Positions 16,893 to 24,104 of a stretch of DNA of 30,320 nucleotides are shown here, piece by piece. Positions within the stretch are counted from its first letter, which is position 1. Each line of letters starts with the position of its first letter. The stretch spans positions 1 through 30,320 of the forward strand of contig SDNV01000018.1 of assembly GCA_004524515.1 (NCBI GenBank), written 5' to 3'. A program made the position numbers and the translations under genes. The notes under the pieces are model-generated. The model saw nothing but the letters and a program-made list of their open reading frames with translations, had not been told where the DNA came from and made no database searches. This DNA is from Promethearchaeota archaeon (GTDB lineage: Archaea; Asgardarchaeota; Lokiarchaeia; Sigynarchaeales; SOKP01).

Positions 16893-17531
16893 ATGGAAGG
16901 AAAAAAAGCAGAAATTGAAGAATTAAGATTTGTGTGTAAAAGATGTGGAAAATGTTGTACAGATAAGAATACACTGGTTAATCTTACTTATTCTGACATT
17001 TTAAGAATTAAAAATGGTTTAGATTTGACTTTGGAGGAGATCCTCAAAGTTGTAGGATTTTATGTTTTTGAAAAAGAGCCCGCCACTGAACTTCTTAAAA
17101 AATTGGTAATACCTCCCATAGAAACGGAAAGAGGGTTATCATTTGTAGGACTTTTAAAAAATTCTGACGGGGATTGTTATTTTTATGATAAAAAAGAAAA
17201 AAAATGTTTAATTTATGAAATAAGACCTAATTTTTGTAGGTCTTTTCCATTTTCATTTAGAATCGTATTTGACGAGGTTGATAAATCTAAAGCTAAAATA
17301 ATTATGAATATTACCGAAAAGGGAAAAGAATACTGCCCTGGAATTGAAGCTGATGCCCCTAAAATCGATGAAAATGATTGGATTACATTAGGAAAAAAGA
17401 TTATTGAAGATATGAATAAAAATTCTATATTAATAGAAAAATGGAATAATGCGGTTAAAACCGGTAAAATAAATAGATCGGTGAGAAATTTCTTATTAAA
17501 TATTTTTAAATTGCAAGAAAATTTTAGCTAA
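16893..17531 (+). CDS. YkgJ-family CxxCxxCC metal-binding protein
   Basis: 212 residues. The N-terminus has FVCKRCGKCCTDKN with C15, C18, C21 and C22, the hallmark of the UPF0153/YkgJ zinc- or iron-chelating family, followed by LTYSDILRI. A second cysteine group is GDCYFYDKKEKKCLIYEIRPNFCRSFPF (near 95-120), and there is a later Cys in EYCPGI. The arrangement is complete for the family (two clusters of Cys around a small beta region). The biochemical role is uncertain; some members are proposed to bind an Fe-S cluster. Cytoplasmic, ATG start. It is convergent with the next gene, only 24 bases apart, with a GGTTTATGAACC hairpin-like sequence between them. Confidence 0.85.
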   Translation: MEGKKAEIEELRFVCKRCGKCCTDKNTLVNLTYSDILRIKNGLDLTLEEILKVVGFYVFEKEPATELLKKLVIPPIETERGLSFVGLLKNSDGDCYFYDKKEKKCLIYEIRPNFCRSFPFSFRIVFDEVDKSKAKIIMNITEKGKEYCPGIEADAPKIDENDWITLGKKIIEDMNKNSILIEKWNNAVKTGKINRSVRNFLLNIFKLQENFS

Positions 17532-17555
17532 AATTAACGGTTTATGAACCTTATG

Positions 17556-19169
17556 TTAAATAAATACAGAGCTGGCTATTAGCGCCCAGAATAACATTCT
17601 TAATTCTACAGTAAACATATGTTTGTCTATCATCCAATTATAATTTTTATTTAGATTTTTAGAATTAAAGAATGTTGTATCTGATGAAATATACTCAAAT
17701 AATTTTTGGCATGTTTTTATTTCTACTACTTTTAAATCAAGTAAATCAAAAATTAAAAGCATTCTAGAAAAATCAGTTATATTTTGATGCGAGTTATCCT
17801 TTTGCTCAAGTATATCCTTTAATACTTTACCATAAAAATTAAATTGAGAAAGTTCTTTATGCCTATCCAATAATTTTATAATCGCTAAATGTTCAAAAAT
17901 ATCCAAAATGGGATTAACAATATTTTTATTTGACAGTATATCTAAACTAAGGATAGGAGCTATCAAATGTCGTTTAAAAATGGTTAAACCCACCCTAAAT
18001 TCTAAGACTTTTAAACAAAGAATGGTATAAAAATTTAGATGTATTTTATCTGGAATAAAATTTTTTAATACAGATTCAAGATACAATTGAATATCGGAGG
18101 CATTAATAATATTGAAAGTATTTAAGAGATTATTTTCTGATAGAATGCTAAGACCATAATAGTTGCTAATCGGATCCGGCTTAGCATTAATATCTGAAAT
18201 GAAAAGCCTTCCATTCACATAATTTCTCAATAAGTCAATTATATTTTCTGAAGTAAAACCCGCTTCTAAGTTTAACATTTTTAGTATTGCAATAAAATAG
18301 TAGAGATTTTCTAAATCAAAAAATTCTGGAGTGGTATTCTTTGTATTTACTAGATTTTTTACATCGATCTTAAATTTTTCAAGGATATTCGAATTTATAG
18401 GAGAAAATTTCCTAAATATATCTAAAAAATGTGTTAATTTTTCTTGATTTTGAGGGATTTTGTAATGATTATCCAGTTTTTGATTTGGGGGTTTTAATTC
18501 TACGTCTTTTTGTTGAATTTCTATGAATTTTTTTTGGGGAGTAAGATTTTGAAAATTTTTTTTCTCCTCTGAAGAATCTTTGCCAGATATTGATATATTA
18601 GATGGGATGGGCACATTATTAATAGAAAGGTCTAAAGGGTTAATGTGGCTGAATAATTCTGGTAAGTTTTTTATGAAATTGGGTTCTAAATTGGTGGAAA
18701 TGAGGTGTGTCTGCTTAAATTTATCTATTTGGTTTATAAAATTTCTTGGTAGTAAATCATACAGTTCTAAATTCTTTATAATTAAGTGATCCTCATCAAA
18801 TAGATATAAAACTAAAATTTCAATTAATATTTTATTGATATACTCATTTAATTCTGTATTGAAATAAGTGTAATAATCTCTGTAGATTTTTACTCTTTTA
18901 AGGAGAACTTCTCTTATTTGATTTGATTTAGCTAACAATTTTGTTTTTGGATAATTTATAGTAAGAAAAGCTAAATCAATCGTTTGAAGTATTTGTTCAA
19001 TTGTTCTCTTTACAGATTTAGGGTTTTTATGAATTATTTCTATGTTTAAATTAATTTTTCTTTCGTAAAAAAGTTCTAATATATAAGATTTAAATCTGTT
19101 ATAAAGCTCTAAAATTTCATTTTCTAAGGTTTGATATAGCGTTGATAGTAAAACAGCAAATTTTTCCAT
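17556..19169 (-). CDS. Large helical protein of unknown function, possible alpha/alpha-toroid C-terminal half
   Basis: 537 residues, not recognised. N-terminal half (about 1-150): predicted long helices with basic character (ETL-ENEILELYNRF..., TIEQILQTIDLAFLTI). Middle (about 190-260): low-complexity linker rich in Asn, Gln, Lys and Pro. C-terminal half (about 265-535): regularly spaced helix pairs, such as LENLYYFIAILKML, DPISNYYGLSILSENNLL and DKIHLNFYTILCLKVLEF, whose pattern of tyrosines and small residues recalls prenyltransferase/terpene-cyclase alpha/alpha-toroid repeats; this is a weak visual impression. A hydrophobic C-terminal end (LRMLFWALIASSVFI) could be the last toroid helix or a membrane anchor. 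ATG start, divergent from the methyltransferase gene. Confidence 0.6.
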   Translation of the reverse strand: MEKFAVLLSTLYQTLENEILELYNRFKSYILELFYERKINLNIEIIHKNPKSVKRTIEQILQTIDLAFLTINYPKTKLLAKSNQIREVLLKRVKIYRDYYTYFNTELNEYINKILIEILVLYLFDEDHLIIKNLELYDLLPRNFINQIDKFKQTHLISTNLEPNFIKNLPELFSHINPLDLSINNVPIPSNISISGKDSSEEKKNFQNLTPQKKFIEIQQKDVELKPPNQKLDNHYKIPQNQEKLTHFLDIFRKFSPINSNILEKFKIDVKNLVNTKNTTPEFFDLENLYYFIAILKMLNLEAGFTSENIIDLLRNYVNGRLFISDINAKPDPISNYYGLSILSENNLLNTFNIINASDIQLYLESVLKNFIPDKIHLNFYTILCLKVLEFRVGLTIFKRHLIAPILSLDILSNKNIVNPILDIFEHLAIIKLLDRHKELSQFNFYGKVLKDILEQKDNSHQNITDFSRMLLIFDLLDLKVVEIKTCQKLFEYISSDTTFFNSKNLNKNYNWMIDKHMFTVELRMLFWALIASSVFI

Positions 19170-19279
19170 TAATATAGATTCAAATTATGTTAAAATAATA
19201 TGAATTAATATGATCCCTTGACTATATTTATATTTTGGATCAATTATCTTACGTACATTAAATTTTCTTATAAATTATC

Positions 19280-20023
19280 ATGAAAAACTACTCCTATAAC
19301 AAAATTGCATATGATTACCATTTAAAAAGAAAGAAACCCTGGAAACCCCTACAGCAGTTTTTAGATTATTTAAATAATAGAGGTTATAAATTTAATGGAA
19401 ACTGTATAGATTTAGGTTGTGGGAATGGGAGAAATTTTAAGATTTTTATTTCCTTTCCAGACGTTAAGATAATTGGAATTGATAATTCTCTTGAATTTTT
19501 AAAAATTGCTCGAAATAGACTACAAAATCCAAATCATTTTTCCAAAATCGAACAAAATAGCGTTCAATTAATATTAGGGGATCTAAAATGCCTCCCAATT
19601 AGAGATAACTCTGTCCAAAATATATTTTCCATAGCATCCATTCATCATATAGAAAAAAATTTGGAAAGAGAAAAAGTTATAAATCATATATATAACATAT
19701 TAGAAAAAAAAGGAAAATTTTTACTTACAGTGTGGCGCAGATGGCAAAAAAAATTTCGTTTTTTTTTTATCAAGGATTGGATTTCTCGAAAATTCAACCC
19801 AAAATATAATGCCCTACAAAAAAAAAAGGGGTTATATGAATTCGGAGATAAATTTGTCCCCTGGACAGTTTCGAATAAAGGTATAAAATATCAACGTTTT
19901 TATCATTTTTTTTCTAAACGTGAAATAAAGAAATTATTAAAAATTTTTAAAATAGAAGAGTTATGTATCATGGGGGGTCCCACAAACAAAGATAACATTT
20001 TTATGCTAACTCAAAAAGTATAA
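19280..20023 (+). CDS. Trm9/ABH8-like class I SAM methyltransferase
   Basis: 247 residues. Probable tRNA wobble-uridine carboxymethyl methyltransferase or relative. Seen: YNKIAYDYHLKRKKPWKPLQQFL at the start (family form y..iA..F..tR.kpWp.v..Fl), SAM motif I IDLGCGNGRN at 43-52, the acidic ribose-binding residue in IIGIDNS, GDLKCLPIRDNSVQNIFSIASIHHI (motif IV, matching family D...lP....D...siAviHHl), LLTVWRRWQKK, and DKFVPWTVSNK...RFYHFF, matching the VPW...R.YH.F block that separates Trm9-type enzymes from other methyltransferases. In eukaryotes Trm9 needs the Trm112 partner; none is visible here. ATG start. Its stop is 9 bases from the convergent gene's stop. Confidence 0.8.
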   Translation: MKNYSYNKIAYDYHLKRKKPWKPLQQFLDYLNNRGYKFNGNCIDLGCGNGRNFKIFISFPDVKIIGIDNSLEFLKIARNRLQNPNHFSKIEQNSVQLILGDLKCLPIRDNSVQNIFSIASIHHIEKNLEREKVINHIYNILEKKGKFLLTVWRRWQKKFRFFFIKDWISRKFNPKYNALQKKKGLYEFGDKFVPWTVSNKGIKYQRFYHFFSKREIKKLLKIFKIEELCIMGGPTNKDNIFMLTQKV

Positions 20024-20032
20024 ATAGGCTTA

Positions 20033-20530
20033 TTAATGGCAATTAATTGAATTATAAGCTTCTAAAAGAAAAGGTTTAAAGCCTTCGTAATGATTTTTTA
20101 TAACTACTGAGTGAATATCGAATTGTCGACTACTCAATTCGCAATAGAATAAGCCATGAATATGATTTTCTTGATAATATCTTTTTCTTATCATTTTGGT
20201 GCGATTACCGAACCAATATGTAAACTCATGACTATTGAGCCATGTATTTTCTTTTTTAGTTACAACCACATTGACTGCATTATATAGATTTATGGATTCT
20301 TGTACTTCCTTTGGATGGTAAAAAGATAACCGATCTTTCTTTATAAAATTTATTTCTATTTTTGCGTTGCTTCCATAAATTTCATCATATTCATTATACG
20401 AGTCAAACTTTATTACTCCTTGGTTTCCCTTCTCATCTAATTCATAGAAAGATTCCTTAAACCAAATAGGTAACTTATAAATCGCAATATTACACTCTGG
20501 CTTTTCATATATATAGTAGTTTTTCTGCAT
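20033..20530 (-). CDS. Hypothetical protein
   Basis: 165 residues, unknown. Mixed alpha/beta character with many aromatic residues: CNIAIYKLPIWFKESFYELD, AKIEINFIKKDRLSFYHPKEVQESI, VNVVVTKKENTWLNSHEFTYWFGNRTKMIRKRYY, HIHGLFYCELSSRQFDIHSVV. The alternation of strands with a final helix (GFKPFLLEAYNSI) resembles compact beta-rich domains that bind small molecules or membranes, but no family is recognised. No signal peptide. ATG start with a TATA-like TTTATATAAA on the minus strand about 60 bases upstream. Last gene of the minus-strand series, 225 bases after eL13. Confidence 0.65.
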   Translation of the reverse strand: MQKNYYIYEKPECNIAIYKLPIWFKESFYELDEKGNQGVIKFDSYNEYDEIYGSNAKIEINFIKKDRLSFYHPKEVQESINLYNAVNVVVTKKENTWLNSHEFTYWFGNRTKMIRKRYYQENHIHGLFYCELSSRQFDIHSVVIKNHYEGFKPFLLEAYNSINCH

Positions 20531-20585
20531 TATCAGATCTTTTTATTCCTATTGAAGATTCTCAAATTCTTTAATGATGAATATT

Positions 20586-20595
20586 TTATATAAAT
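20586..20595 (-). promoter_or_regulatory. Putative TATA box of the hypothetical gene at 20033-20530
   Basis: On the minus strand the sequence reads AATTTATATAAAA about 56-65 bases upstream of the ATG, allowing a leader of about 30 bases. The presence of its own promoter argues that this gene can be expressed apart from eL13. Confidence 0.4.
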
Positions 20596-20755
20596 TTAAA
20601 ATTATGGTTTTAATCATAACTCCTTTTAAAAGAAAAAAAACGAGATTAACCTTATTCTGATATAAATTCCTCGGCTATTAAGTAGGGTTCTTATTCTTTT
20701 TGTATTTTTAAAAAAAAAAACAGGAAAAATTAAAGACTATAAAATTCGATTCTTT

Positions 20756-21505
20756 TTATTTGTTTAATAATGTTTTAGCCTCGTCGATCCATTTTTTAAT
20801 TCTTTCTTCAGAAACTCCTGAAATTAATAAAACTAGTTCTTCAGGCTTTTCTTCAATCAATTCCTCGAGAGTGTTAACGCCCACTTCCATAAATTTCTTT
20901 ACAGTCGCTGCTCCTAATCCAGATAGAGTGTCTAATGGGGTAGTTTTTTCTTCTATTTTCTCCTTTTCTTTTTTTTTGGCCTTCTTTTTTTCTTTTTTTT
21001 TGATTTTCTCTTTCGGGATAACTTTTTCTTTAGGTATCTCTTTTTCTAATGGAACTGTTTCATGTTCTGAGGGAATTATTGCCTCTTCTTTTACTTCTGG
21101 AACCTTTTCGGCTTTAGATGGGGGTTTAACTTTCTTTTTAGGAATCTTTTTAGCTTTAACTGCTGGTTTTTTAGAAACTATATCAACTTTCTTATCAGAT
21201 TTAACCTTTTTCTTGCCTTTTTCTGCTCTAACTCTTTTTTTCTTTTCTTTTTGAACAAATGGGGTTCTTTTTTTACCTTTCTTATCCACAACTTTTATTT
21301 TTTTTAACTTTTCGACATTTTCTTCATGTATTGATTTTCTCAGATAATCAATTCTAATGCTTAGGCTTTTTACTATTTGAATACTTATACCTGCAGAATT
21401 TATTTCACCTAATGAAAAACCGGAACCCTTTCTTAAATCAGCATTTCTGGAGGGCGATTTTACAGTTGGTATTATTTGAATACTTGACTCATCAGTTTTT
21501 TCCAT
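20756..21505 (-). CDS. rpl13e: Ribosomal protein eL13 domain fused to a basic linker and helix-hairpin-helix domain
   Basis: 249 residues from the ATG at 21505 (a TTG at 21517 would add four residues). Residues about 20-70 match eL13: RKGSGFSLGEINSAGISIQIVKSLSIRIDYLRKSIHEENVEKLK, with the family GFSL-EL--AGI, the I-VD-RR-like IRIDYLRK and the N-(E)-LK end. Residues about 70-185 are an extremely Lys/Glu/Pro-rich linker (KKKEKKKAKKKEKEK and similar). Residues about 187-248 carry an HhH-type fold: LDTLSGLGAATVKKFMEVGVNTLEELIEEKP and ISGVSEERIKKWIDEA. Archaeal eL13 is usually a short single-domain large-subunit protein, so the long tail is the notable part. It may reach rRNA or another nucleic acid; this is inference. 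Same strand as the longin and GTPase genes. Confidence 0.78.
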   Translation of the reverse strand: MEKTDESSIQIIPTVKSPSRNADLRKGSGFSLGEINSAGISIQIVKSLSIRIDYLRKSIHEENVEKLKKIKVVDKKGKKRTPFVQKEKKKRVRAEKGKKKVKSDKKVDIVSKKPAVKAKKIPKKKVKPPSKAEKVPEVKEEAIIPSEHETVPLEKEIPKEKVIPKEKIKKKEKKKAKKKEKEKIEEKTTPLDTLSGLGAATVKKFMEVGVNTLEELIEEKPEELVLLISGVSEERIKKWIDEAKTLLNK

Positions 21506-21641
21506 ATTTTCAACCAAGATAATCTATTAAAAAATTGTTATTGATAAAGTTTGAAAATTTTTATTTTTTTCTATATGAAATATTAGAAGATTTTAATATT
21601 TTTTTTATGATTTCAAGAATATCTAATTTCATGAATTACTA

Positions 21642-22289
21642 CTAAAATCTAATGATATCTAATTGTTCCAATTTTTTAAGAACGTCATTGATTTCAGTTT
21701 TTGAGATATCACATATTCTTGAGATTTTAAGCGGTGAATTTTGACCATTACATTTTAAAGCCACTTTAAATTCCAATTCGTTTATCATACCCATGGACAA
21801 GATTTTTTCTAAAACACTTTTTATTATCAAAATTTTAGGAAAAATCTCAGCAATCCGCCCGCCAAGACTTAAATTTTCAATTTCCGCTTTAAAGGCATCA
21901 AATCTATTTTTTTCAGTGGTTGTTCTATATACTTTAAGGTCCCCTTTATGTTTTTTCCAGAATCTATTGCCGATTTTATTAATGCTAACTTTTATTTTTT
22001 CTGTGTCATCATCTGCATCTGATATAGAACTGAAAAGAACTCTAGATAATGGATGATAATAAATTATAATTGTAGATTCTTCGGATTCCAAAACTCTAGT
22101 CATTTCATTCATTCTCCTTCCCTTAGCCATAGCTTCTTGAACTTTATCAATCATTATATTGACTGCATTAAAAAAGGCTGCCAAAATTTCATCTTGAACT
22201 GTTGATTTTGATTCTTTAAAAGCTTTAAATGTGACTTCTAGCAATGAAATCCCATTGTCCGCGTCAATTAAGAATATTTTATATATCAT
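21642..22289 (-). CDS. Longin-like domain protein with C-terminal winged-helix-like segment
   Basis: 215 residues. The N-terminal part (about 1-115) follows the longin/SRX order of strands and helices: MIYKIFLIDADNGISLLEVTFKAF, then DEILAAFFNAVNIMIDKV, then VLESEESTIIIYYHPLSRVLFSSISDADDD and IKVSINKIGNRFWKKH. The C-terminal part (about 150-215) looks like a winged helix: NELEFKVALKCNGQNSPLKISRICDISKTEINDVLKKLEQLDIIRF. Longin domains serve in eukaryotic vesicle traffic and GTPase regulation and are known in Asgard genomes. It lies 186 bases downstream of the Rag-like GTPase gene on the same strand, so a GTPase partner or regulator role is inferred. ATG start. Fold assigned by eye. Confidence 0.65.
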   Translation of the reverse strand: MIYKIFLIDADNGISLLEVTFKAFKESKSTVQDEILAAFFNAVNIMIDKVQEAMAKGRRMNEMTRVLESEESTIIIYYHPLSRVLFSSISDADDDTEKIKVSINKIGNRFWKKHKGDLKVYRTTTEKNRFDAFKAEIENLSLGGRIAEIFPKILIIKSVLEKILSMGMINELEFKVALKCNGQNSPLKISRICDISKTEINDVLKKLEQLDIIRF

Positions 22290-22475
22290 ATGAATTAATA
22301 TTCCGATTTGATATGAATCTAAATAAATTAAGTAGTTTATAGAGGATAATGAAAATTCGAATTTTTATTCTTATTTATTTAGGGCAAATTTACTGATTTA
22401 TATCTGAATTATTTTAAAGATCAGTTCTAAAAATTGACTTTTATTAATTTAAACGAGTAAATTTAATCAGTTAAT

Positions 22476-23888
22476 TCAAATATAGGTACTTATAAGTTCA
22501 TTTAAAATATTTGAAAAATTTGGTAAATATTTCTCAATTTTCTCTATACTATTAAATTGTTCCATAAATAAAAGTAGATATAAATTATACTTTTCTACCC
22601 TAACTTTTTTAAAAACAATATTCTTGGTATCAGTTTTCATACCAGAAGAGATAATATAATCTTTTTTTAGTAATTTAAACTCATTAAATGTTTTATATAA
22701 TGTTTGGAAATGGGGAGCCGAAATTTCAAACACTTTTTCAAAACTAATATCATTCGAATAACTTGATAATATTATTCCATTTTCATTAAGTAATAATAGC
22801 GCATCAGCATTAGTTTTTTCTGCAAAGATTTTTAATCGGTTTCTAAAAAATTCTCTATTTGGGCTCAATTGGGATAATCCATATGAATAGGCAGAAATTA
22901 GAGACCAATAATCAAAGATTGACGTTTTAAAAATTTTAACAAAGAAGTGCTCTACTCTTTTTTTAATTTGTGACGTAATTATCTGTACATTTTTCTCTAT
23001 CTCTTCAGAATCCTTTATATCCGGGTCAAATTTATTTAAACAAATAACTATAGGAGGATATTCATCAAGCTCTTTCAGAGAGGTAATAATTTTAAAAAAT
23101 AAGTCTAAAGAATCATTTAATCTTTCTGAATCTTGTATATCAATTAAATAAAATAATAAATCAATATTATAAAGATAATATTCACTCTGTTCAAGAAATT
23201 TTTCCCTATACCTTTTTTGTCCTCCTAAATCCCAAATTGAAATTTGCGAGTTTTGTTCCTCGAAAATATTCTCTTCTGATCTTTCAACTCCCTTAGTTGG
23301 CAATGTTTTAATGATTTCAGAGTATTTTTTTTTAACTGCCAGCAAAAAACTTGTTTTCCCGGCTCTATCTAGACCCACAAAAATTATTTTTAACTTTCTT
23401 TTTGTGGAAAAGGGATCTTTTAAATCACCACAGAATGCAATCAATTCTTCTCTTAATGAATCCATTACTCTCTGATATTTTTGAAGATTTATCGATTCTT
23501 GTATTTGAGTTGCTGCTTTATCAAGTTCTACTCTTAAATATTTCATATTTTCATAAAAAAAAGAAGAATTTTTTTCTTCGATCAAAACGGTTATAGTTGC
23601 TGCTTTTGCATGACCACGAGCTTTCTCATCAGCAATTAAGAAGAAATATGTCAATGCCTTTAATCCTAAATCAGGAAATGGTAAAATTCCAAAATAATTT
23701 ATGCCTTCAATAGTGTCCCCATTTTGATAAATAACATCCCCCATTAGTAAGCTAATTGTCTTTGTTGCAATTAAAAGACGAGCCCCCTCATCTATATCCT
23801 CTGGCCAATAAATTCTTGGTGTGGGTCCCTCTTCTTCAAAAATGCTTAAAATAACACTTTTTATAATGTTATCATTGTTTTTTTTCAT
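22476..23888 (-). CDS. Rag/Gtr-like small GTPase with N-terminal longin-like and C-terminal roadblock-like domains
   Basis: 470 residues from the ATG at 23888, preferred because an AGGAG Shine-Dalgarno lies 5 bases upstream; a TTG at 23903 would place that site inside the gene. N-terminal domain (about 8-130): SVILSIFEEEGPTPRIYWPED, NYFGILPFPDLGLKALTYFFLIADEK, a longin/roadblock-like alpha-beta pattern. GTPase domain (about 165-340): P-loop GLDRAGKTS 172-180, PTKG 197-200 (switch Thr198), WDLGGQ 219-224, NKFD 285-288. C-terminal domain (about 345-470): RLKIFAEKTNADALLLLNENGIIL... like roadblock. The segment FKTSIFDYWSLISAYSYGLSQLSPN closely resembles the RagA/Gtr1 FRTSIWDE...YKAWSSIVYQLIPN region, and the following roadblock domain is placed as in Rag proteins. 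Probable regulatory GTPase; heterodimer partner not visible. Confidence 0.82.
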   Translation of the reverse strand: MKKNNDNIIKSVILSIFEEEGPTPRIYWPEDIDEGARLLIATKTISLLMGDVIYQNGDTIEGINYFGILPFPDLGLKALTYFFLIADEKARGHAKAATITVLIEEKNSSFFYENMKYLRVELDKAATQIQESINLQKYQRVMDSLREELIAFCGDLKDPFSTKRKLKIIFVGLDRAGKTSFLLAVKKKYSEIIKTLPTKGVERSEENIFEEQNSQISIWDLGGQKRYREKFLEQSEYYLYNIDLLFYLIDIQDSERLNDSLDLFFKIITSLKELDEYPPIVICLNKFDPDIKDSEEIEKNVQIITSQIKKRVEHFFVKIFKTSIFDYWSLISAYSYGLSQLSPNREFFRNRLKIFAEKTNADALLLLNENGIILSSYSNDISFEKVFEISAPHFQTLYKTFNEFKLLKKDYIISSGMKTDTKNIVFKKVRVEKYNLYLLLFMEQFNSIEKIEKYLPNFSNILNELISTYI

Positions 23889-24104
23889 ATTTACTCCTTG
23901 CAAACTCTTTACATCATATTAGAGTAATCCATTTTCTAGGTGTACTCAGGGTCAGAAACATCAATAAATACTTACTTAAATAAACAAAAATCTTTCTTCA
24001 AAATTTAAATCTATATATTATTCTAGTATAAAAGATATTAATTTATATTTAAAGACTTATGCCTCTTAAAATGAAAAAAATAATTTTTTTAATTTTCATG
24101 TTAA

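Noticed and set aside
17538..17549. GGTTTATGAACC hairpin between convergent genes as an intrinsic terminator
   Set aside because: The stem is only four base pairs and no T-tract follows, so support is too weak to list as a feature.
20760..21254. Open plus-strand frame of 164 codons opposite the eL13 fusion
   Set aside because: It is the reverse image of the lysine-rich linker (Phe/Ser-rich product) and the minus-strand frame matches a known family.
23889..24104. Missing NrdD zinc/glycyl-radical tail encoded downstream in a shifted frame
   Set aside because: No CxxC pair or RVxGY-like sequence was found in any minus-strand frame of this gap.
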